Source of the DNA: Acestrorhynchus altus
Lineage: Eukaryota; Chordata; Actinopteri; Characiformes; Acestrorhynchidae
Assembly: GCA_034509495.1 (NCBI GenBank)
Contig: CM067523.1
Span: forward strand, 5,643,996 to 5,707,995
Direction: 5' to 3'
Length of the DNA stretch: 64,000 nt
The notes under the pieces were generated by a model. It was not told where the DNA came from. It did not search any database and saw only the letters and a list, made by a program, of their open reading frames with translations. A program made the translations under genes and the position numbers. Below are positions 57,699 to 64,000 of the stretch, one piece after another (within the stretch, counting starts at the first letter, position 1; each line of letters opens with the position of its first letter).

Positions 57699-59524
57699 TT
57701 CAGCATATGCCCTTTGTATCCGTCCCTCTTCTACTCTTCTACTATTCAGCTATTCACTGTAACAGACATTGTAGGCAGCGGTGCCCAAACATTTAAATGA
57801 CACTGTAATTACCAGGTTTAGTAGGTATTTATTTGTGTCTCAATGAATTATCCATTCTCTGTTGATCTGACTTGGGTGAAGTTTTTGCAGAGAGAAGTTA
57901 GTTGTATGTTCTTTCTTCCTTTTTACTTTTTTTTTTTTTTCCCGCCGTAGAGACTCACACCCTTTGTGAGGACTTGATGGAAATCTCTGATAGCAGGGTA
58001 GCGCACAAGATTTCAGGTTTTTGCACTTGTGGTCTTTAAAGGCTGTCAGCACAGCGGCCAGGGCTGTTTCAGCACCATGGATAGCAGCGCAGTCCACCGA
58101 GAACCAGGTGCAAATGCAAAGCGTGTTAGTGGTAGTGAGTGTGTGTCGGTTTGGTTACGCGAGCGTGTCATCTAAAGGGACACGGGTCTTTGCTTGTGAC
58201 ATTGAGCAGAAAAACGCTCGCCTTTCAGTACAGAACAACCACCTTTCTGTCATCACTTCATTCTGGGTAGAAGGGCTACAGAGCACAGACTAAACTGTGA
58301 TTGCTGCTGAATACGGCAGTCATGATATTCCTGGAATATATTGTTCAGATTGTGACTGGTCTGTATGGGGTTGGTTGAAATATTGCACTTTTCCTCTTTT
58401 CGTCGATTATATGATCGTAGAGATGGCAGGATACAGTTTTTTTTTCTTTTCTAAGGCTGATGTGGTTCTAGAAAATTGGGCGATATCAATCTTGTATTTT
58501 AATAACATTTACACAGCAAATGATATGACATCAGAGTGTGAGAGTGCGGTATTTTAGGGTATATTTGGATTTAATTCATTTTTTTATATACTGAGAGATA
58601 CTCCCACATAAAGGCTCATCTACATCATGATTGGTTAAATGCTATTCCAGAATAAAATGTGATTGGTTCATGCACATATTAAAGCCTCAGCACTCTCATT
58701 ACTACCAAGGCTACTTTCACAATGACATGTAAGAAAGGCTGTATTATATTGTGTAATGTGCTCCCTAATGCCTGTGAAGTCAGCACATAAATTCCACGTC
58801 TTTCTTTTCTGCATTAATATCAAAGCACTGAACATCCCCAAACTCTTTCAATTAGGCCATTTGTCACACTCTCAGCTTAGAAGCACTTCTCACCTTGTCG
58901 CGCGGCCTGCTCCTGTGAGAGATCCAGTGTGTCCTCACAAAGACATGCTGGTAAAATGATGAATTACGGTGTTGACAGGTTCAGGCATGAATGTGTACAG
59001 TCTTAAGTATAAAGCTTGCAAAATGGTTCTTCAGAGCAATGCCGTAGAACAACCACTTTCAGTTCACTAAAGATGTCTTTTGATAGGCTTGTGGAATTCA
59101 AGTCTGGAACCACTGGCAGTTCTTTTCAGTTTATTAAGCTGAAAAAAAAAAAAACAAGCCATGTGCTTCTTTAAAGAACCAAATATCACCCCACAGAATC
59201 TTTCTGGCAGCTACATTTCAAATAAAAATGTACATGGTGCATATTTTGATGCCACTTTAGAGCTTTGTCAACCCCTTACGGGTACAGGTACGGGTCAGTA
59301 CACAGATTAAACCTCAGTCTTTATGATGGTGGTTAATGCTTAGCCCTAAAGTTTAGCCGAGGGTTAGTCTACGCTTTCCTGATATGATTTGGAAAGGGCC
59401 TGAATGTGCTTACATAACTATGTGACTTGCATATCTTTGCTGTTGCAATCTCAGTTTTTGCCTTTTTGTTCAAGTTGCATGATAAATGGACCAATAGAAA
59501 TGCTCCACAATGACTTTGAATAAA

Positions 59525-59880
59525 ATTAGAGATGCAAAGAAATATTCAGCAACCGAAATTATTAAGCTGAAAATAGCAAAAAGCTCTTTTGGTGTTTGGC
59601 TGAATAAGTGAGAAGACAGAATTATTTATGACTTTTTAGATGGTGTGATTAAATCTTAGCTAGTGTGGAGTCTTCCAGGGGCAAATAAAATTTGTTTGTA
59701 TTAAGTAATATGGTTGTATTTTTATTTGGGAGACATATAAAAAATGTTTTTTGCTCGTTTATATAGTGATATTGTGCTTTTACTTTAAAATTAAAAAATG
59801 AAACTACAGAAAACGATGTTCATTAATCAGTATATGGACATCGGCCACATGTTTCATTGTGGTCAGAATGCATCCCTAAA
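59525..59880. mobile_element. hAT-like non-autonomous element
   Basis: The left end AGAGATGCAAAGAAATATTC and the right end GGTCAGAATGCATCCCT form an imperfect inverted repeat around a non-coding AT-rich middle that includes GGCTGAATAAGTGAGAAGAC and ATCGGCCACATGTTTCATTG. Same family as 10650. Confidence 0.6.
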
Positions 59881-60412
59881 TAAAATCTTACCACATTGAC
59901 TTCCATTAAAAGTTATGTTTCTTTCTTGTAAAGCTGCCATTTTGGAGATACAAGGTTTTTGTATAGCAGTGACCATATGAGTGTCATAGTAGTTGGCATT
60001 ATTTTATGATCATAAGATAAACTAAAACTAAACCTCGAGGTTTAGGGACTCCCCTTTAAGGGATTACATTTTTTTGTATCTCGTGTCTGAGAAAGACAAA
60101 ACTGATCAGTGCTCGGACCCCTGGAGCAAGGTTCAGGCTCCTGTATGTGTGAGAGAGACTCTAGCAACGATTGTGTGATGATTGACATCACCCCCTCCCC
60201 TCTGGCTTTCTCTTTTTGTCACTCAGCCTTTTAGCACCTTTGTCCCCCAGCTCACCTCCCCATCAGTGGCCCATCTCAAGCCCAATCCCAGAGGAGCATG
60301 CCAGGCTACAGGCCTCAGCTGCAGCAAATGATGCTTCCTGGGACAAAAGAGCGTAGTAGCCCTGCTTTAAGAACGCTGGAGTACTCTCCTTAAATCTGCT
60401 AGAAACCTTTAG

Positions 60413-60542
60413 CAGTGTTTTCTCAATCCTGGTATTGGAGGCACACAGTCCTACACATTTCAGTGCTTTTTCTGCTTCCAACACACTTGATTCAACTAAT
60501 CCGCTCAACAACAAGCCCAGATTTAAAGTAGGTGTGTTAACT
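60413..60542. mobile_element. Short palindromic hAT-like MITE, copy 3 (truncated)
   Basis: CAGTGTTTTCTCAATCCTGG starts the element; CTGCTTCCAACACACTTGAT and CAACAAGCCCAGA follow. The right inverted end is missing. Confidence 0.65.
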
Positions 60543-61223
60543 GAATGTATGCAATAGTGTCTTTTCAGACAATCTGTCAGTTCTCCTGCTCCATGGTTTA
60601 TGCAGGTCTCCCAGATCCTTGGTGTCGCTGATGCGTGCTTTCTTTTGTACACTGCCACCAACAGCCAACTGCTGCCACACAACCAGTATGGGATACAGTT
60701 ACTTAGTTGCTTACATTACATGCATGACTGAGCGTGATACTCGAATCATTTGCACTTCATATCTATCCCCCAAGATTCATTCCTGTTGATTCCTTCTATT
60801 CTTTTGCTAATGAGTGTATATTTGTTTGGATTGACAGAGTAAGTGCAGTATCTGTATTTTGCAAATCCAAATGTGGATGAAGACAAACAGAAATCATAGT
60901 TATTAAGAAGTCAAGGTCATGATGAGATTTGGAATATCAAGAACACTGTCAGGAGAGAAGTGCCTGTATGCCGGTAAGACAGGCAAATCCAAGCCCGGTG
61001 TATGAGTGCTAAGAACTTGCCTAAATGTTTAGCATCATTTTAGAATAAAGTGGTGATGAAATAGTGGTGCACCAGTCCACTGTGCAGCATTGCCTGCACA
61101 CACACAAGTTCCATGGAAGATTCATGAGAAGGAAAACGTGTCTGCTATGGTTCTTGGTTCACTGACGTGTTTTAAAATGGTGTCTGTTGCAATCACAGTA
61201 TGTAACAACGTAATTGCTATTAA

Positions 61224-61225
<2 letters not shown>

Positions 61226-61273
<48 letters not shown>
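61226..61273. repeat. (TG)24 microsatellite
   Basis: Pure TG array. Confidence 0.97.
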
Positions 61274-61274
<1 letters not shown>

Positions 61275-61624
61275 ACACAGTTCTCATGGGAAAGACCCTT
61301 TAAGGCATCCACAGCCTCTCTGAATGCCTGTGGCCCATGCCGTGGGGAACAGGATGAGAGCGGGCTTTGAAAGCCCTTTGACATTGCTCTGATGACTTGT
61401 TTACACATTAGCACACTGAGGAGGTTTCGAAAGTCCCATGAGGGAGATCCTCCCTTTTAGCTTGCCAACACTGTGGCTTTCTGGTTTGCTCCCCCAACAC
61501 CCGAAGAAGGACACATCCACACTGTTCTCCTAACCTCAGAGAACATAAATGTCAAGCAGTAGGACAAGCATACCAAATGACAAGCACTCGTCTTGTAAGT
61601 CGGCTACTGGATGAATCAGTCCTT

Positions 61625-62800
61625 ATATTTGTGGGAAATAATATAAAAATAAATACATTTTCAAAATAACAAAAGGAAAAAGGACTGATCCAAAGCACCC
61701 TGTTTGACAGTCATCACAGCTTGTAAACACTTTCTGTAACCAGTGAAGAATTTCACTTATTGTTTGAGGGAATTTTATACGTTCTTCATTGCAGCACTCT
61801 TCCAGATCTGTGAGGTTCCTGGGCCATCTTGCATTTACTGCTCTTTTGAGTTCTATAACCATATTTTCAGTGATGCTCAGACTGTGGGGGACTGTGAGGG
61901 TAGTTTAAGATGCTTAAACCTTCAACTGCACCTTTTGGGGTAGTCAGGTGTGTTTCAGAACATCATCTATTTTTAGAAGCCACATTCTTTTCAAATTTTT
62001 ACACATAGTGAATTTTCCATAATCTCATTCTCTACATCCTACCCTCTACTCGTGAAATGTTCCCCTGCCATTGCCTCCAGTACAAACCCAAGGCATGAAT
62101 GATCCACCCCCGTCCTTAATTACTAGAGAGGGTGTTTTTTTATGAAATACTGAGATCTTTCTTCTCCAAACATTCCTTTTCTCATTGCTTCCAGAGAGTT
62201 CTATTTTAACCTCATCAGTCCACCGGAGTTGTTTCCAAAATGCATCAGGCTTGCTTAGATCTTTAGCAAACTCGTTGAATTTAGTGGTGAGGACGCAGGT
62301 AGGCTTTTTGTCTGATGACTTTTTCATGACGACCATATATGTGCATGTGGTGCTGAACAGTAGAACAATGTACCACAACTCGGGAGTCTCCAGGGTCTTT
62401 TGAAGTTAAGCATGGATTCCCATTTGCCTTTATAATAATTCTATGAGCTGCGTCTGACATTTCTCTTGGTCTTCCAGACCTATCCTTGACCTCCACTGTA
62501 CCTGTAAACTTGTTTTTCTTAATTACAGTTTGAACTGAGGAAATGGCAACCTGGAAATGCTTTGCTGTGTTCTTAAAACTTTCCCCTTCTTTGTGGGCAG
62601 CAACCATTTTCTTTTTCAGAGTGCTAGGCAGCTGCTTAGAAGAACCCATAGCTGTTGTTTTTAGGGACCAAGCTGAAGGAGTCTGTGGATTTGAAATCTG
62701 CATATCCTGGCCTTTCCTAACGGTGATTGTGAACAAGCCATAACCCCAACAGTCTAATTAAGTTCTGAGACCTCAGTCAAAGTGAGTGCTCACAAACGTC
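61625..62800 (-). mobile_element. Near full-length Tc1-like transposon, frameshifted
   Basis: On the minus strand 62736-62281 encodes the start, including LKKKMVAAHKEGESFKNTAK (helix-turn-helix) and DRSGRPREMSDAAHRII (GRPR hook). A shift leads into 62378-62046 with AKDLSKPDAFWKQLRWTDEV (first catalytic Asp), NEKRNVWRRK and KDGGGSFMPW (from HGGGSIMLW). After more shifts 61862-61680 gives ELKRAVNARWPRNLTDLEEC and the C-terminal end. All parts are in order over ~1.1 kb, but several frameshifts make it inactive. It is the most complete Tc1 in the window. Confidence 0.9.
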
Positions 62801-63339
62801 ACTTCATCTTCAACTTGCTTAACAACTTGTGTGTGGGTGTGTGTGTGTGGGTGTGTGTTTGTGGGCGTGCGCGTGCACTGGACTCTTGTTTGAGCGTCAG
62901 TGTGCAGGATGTAATGCTAGTCTAGCTGCGGCTCTGTGTAAGCCTGCCCTGCTCTTTTGTAATCTAGACGAATCGTCTTTCCCTTGGTGACTGCTGAATT
63001 AAGAGATCAGCACTCATGAAGCTCTGGATCAGTCTGAACACACTCGAGAGTGTGTGTATGTACACACATGTACACACACGTTTGTCTGTACCCTGTGGGA
63101 GCATGTAATTAGTATGCAAATCTGCAAAGACCTAGTTCTACCAGTGACCTCTTCACCTTTCTTACTCTGTCTGTCTCTCTCGTGCTCTTTCCTTGCTCCG
63201 ATATCAGCCACACACGCGTACGAGCACACACACGCACACGCACACGCATGCACACAGTGACACGCACACTGCACTCCACCACCGCTGTTCGCCAACACGT
63301 TCTAATGAGGTGATGACCAACCACTTGTTATAATTGCTT

Positions 63340-63720
63340 TAGACTCCTTTTAATTTTCAAGCTTATTAATCATACGTAGAGTTATTTAAAATAGCATAAA
63401 TTAATCTTAGATTAAAAAGCCTATCACAGACTCGAAACAATTAAAGAGTAAGGTGAGATTTCCCTTGGGTTCAGCAGTTGTATTTTAATGGAGAATTCAG
63501 GTGATTATCACACTTTGATATGGGGCTGTGATTAATGTAGCCACACTTTTAAATGAGATTTTTCTCCCCTGTACGATGCTATAGAGGTAAGCAGGAGCTG
63601 ATAATGACCCAACTAAAAGAGTATTTATTCCGCTTTTCCTCTCTTAATAACTTCCTCTGCATGGGTGCAATGTTAGCAGCAGGTGGGTTAATTAATGGAG
63701 GTGCTGTTCTTGGCATGCGC
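63340..63720. promoter_or_regulatory. Candidate conserved non-coding element (longest in window)
   Basis: About 380 bases free of transposons and microsatellites, dense in TTAATTTTC, TTATTAATCATAC, AATTAATCTTAGATTA, GGTGATTATCAC and GGTTAATTAATGG sites. It is flanked on both sides by CA/GT-rich DNA. It is the best enhancer candidate by length and motif density. Inferred only. Confidence 0.38.
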
Positions 63721-64000
63721 TGAGACTTCCACACACACCCACTTTCTCTTCTAATTCACATACACACACCCTGAACAGAGGGACACACAGGTGGTGCGCT
63801 GTGTATTTGTGTGTGACTATGGCTTGTCTCAGTCCAGCCAAACAAGCAAGTGACCGTCTGAGCTCTAATTTATTGCAGCTTGTCAGTGTCCAAGTGTGTG
63901 TATGTATGTGTGTTACTTCATTGAGTGTATGTATAGACATATACACTTTTGCGTTCACCTCTGTGTCCTCTCCTTGACTGCACCTCCTCCCCAAGCGTGC

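Larger units (their letters stand above)
56433..64000 (+). other. MAP2K5 intron, 5' part (runs off the window)
   Basis: At least 7.6 kb of intron after the last visible exon. It contains a Tc1 copy (57170-57698), an hAT-like element (59525-59880), a short palindromic element fragment (60413-60542), (GT)24, a near full-length Tc1 (61625-62800) and a repeat-free possible conserved block (63340-63720). I found no exon for the kinase C-terminus. Confidence 0.82.

Noticed and set aside
60263..60682. 139-codon minus-strand frame
   Set aside because: It runs across the truncated MITE at 60413-60542 and shows no domain; no conserved motif or splice context.
56433..64000. Search for the last MAP2K5 exon(s) coding GHPFIVQFND and the C-terminus
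   Set aside because: No frame with this sequence and a suitable acceptor was found, so the exon is taken to lie beyond the window.

Overview
The window is animal nuclear DNA, almost certainly from a teleost fish and probably an otophysan (characin, electric-fish or catfish type). The evidence is: short exons separated by long introns with clean GT-AG borders; long pure (GT)n, (CT)n and (AT)n arrays; many decayed Tc1/mariner elements; a tRNA-derived SINE; and palindromic MITEs of a kind I know from otophysan genomes. No bacterial-style genes, rRNA, tRNA, CRISPR array or virus-like gene was seen.

The only protein-coding gene I can support is MAP2K5 (MEK5, the dual-specificity kinase that activates ERK5/MAPK7). 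It lies on the + strand and runs off both ends of the window. I reconstructed 18 exons between 1148 and 56432 by joining reading frames across GT-AG introns. They total 990 bases, exactly 330 codons with no stop, and align without any length difference to human MEK5 residues about 85-414 (human numbering from memory). The first exon covers the end of the N-terminal PB1 region. Then follow the ERK5-docking/linker segment (1148-6990), the Gly-rich loop (9359-9423), the catalytic Lys (18571-18610), helix C (19811-19879), the HRD/DFG core (21621-22769), the activation loop with both phosphorylation sites (25141-25191), APE (27050-27121), three very short frame-preserving exons (30908-41778), and the end of the C-lobe (53956-56432). 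The start codon and roughly the first 84 residues lie upstream of base 1. The last ~34 residues and stop codon lie beyond base 64000.

Everything else is intron. The introns hold: (1) at least twelve Tc1-like fragments from several subfamilies, including a near full-length but frameshifted copy at 61625-62800 and a 504-bp deletion derivative at 12182-12685 with perfect terminal inverted repeats; (2) two palindromic MITE copies, three copies or parts of a short GGTCCTGGAGGCAC-type palindromic element, an hAT-like element nested inside another inverted-repeat element, and SINE copies; (3) a TAGCAAC-rich satellite-like block at 4310-5330, a 14-bp minisatellite and many microsatellites, some directly next to splice sites; (4) a 320-bp direct duplication at about 31.4 and 32.1 kb; (5) several AT-rich, repeat-free blocks that look like conserved non-coding elements. 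Such elements would make sense because MAP2K5 introns are thought to carry regulatory DNA for the neighbouring developmental gene SKOR1.

I did not find a new multi-gene system. The most interesting signals are the run of 30/27/33-base symmetric exons, microsatellites acting as or abutting splice signals, an inverted pair of Tc1 copies just upstream of the catalytic-lysine exon, and the candidate enhancers.
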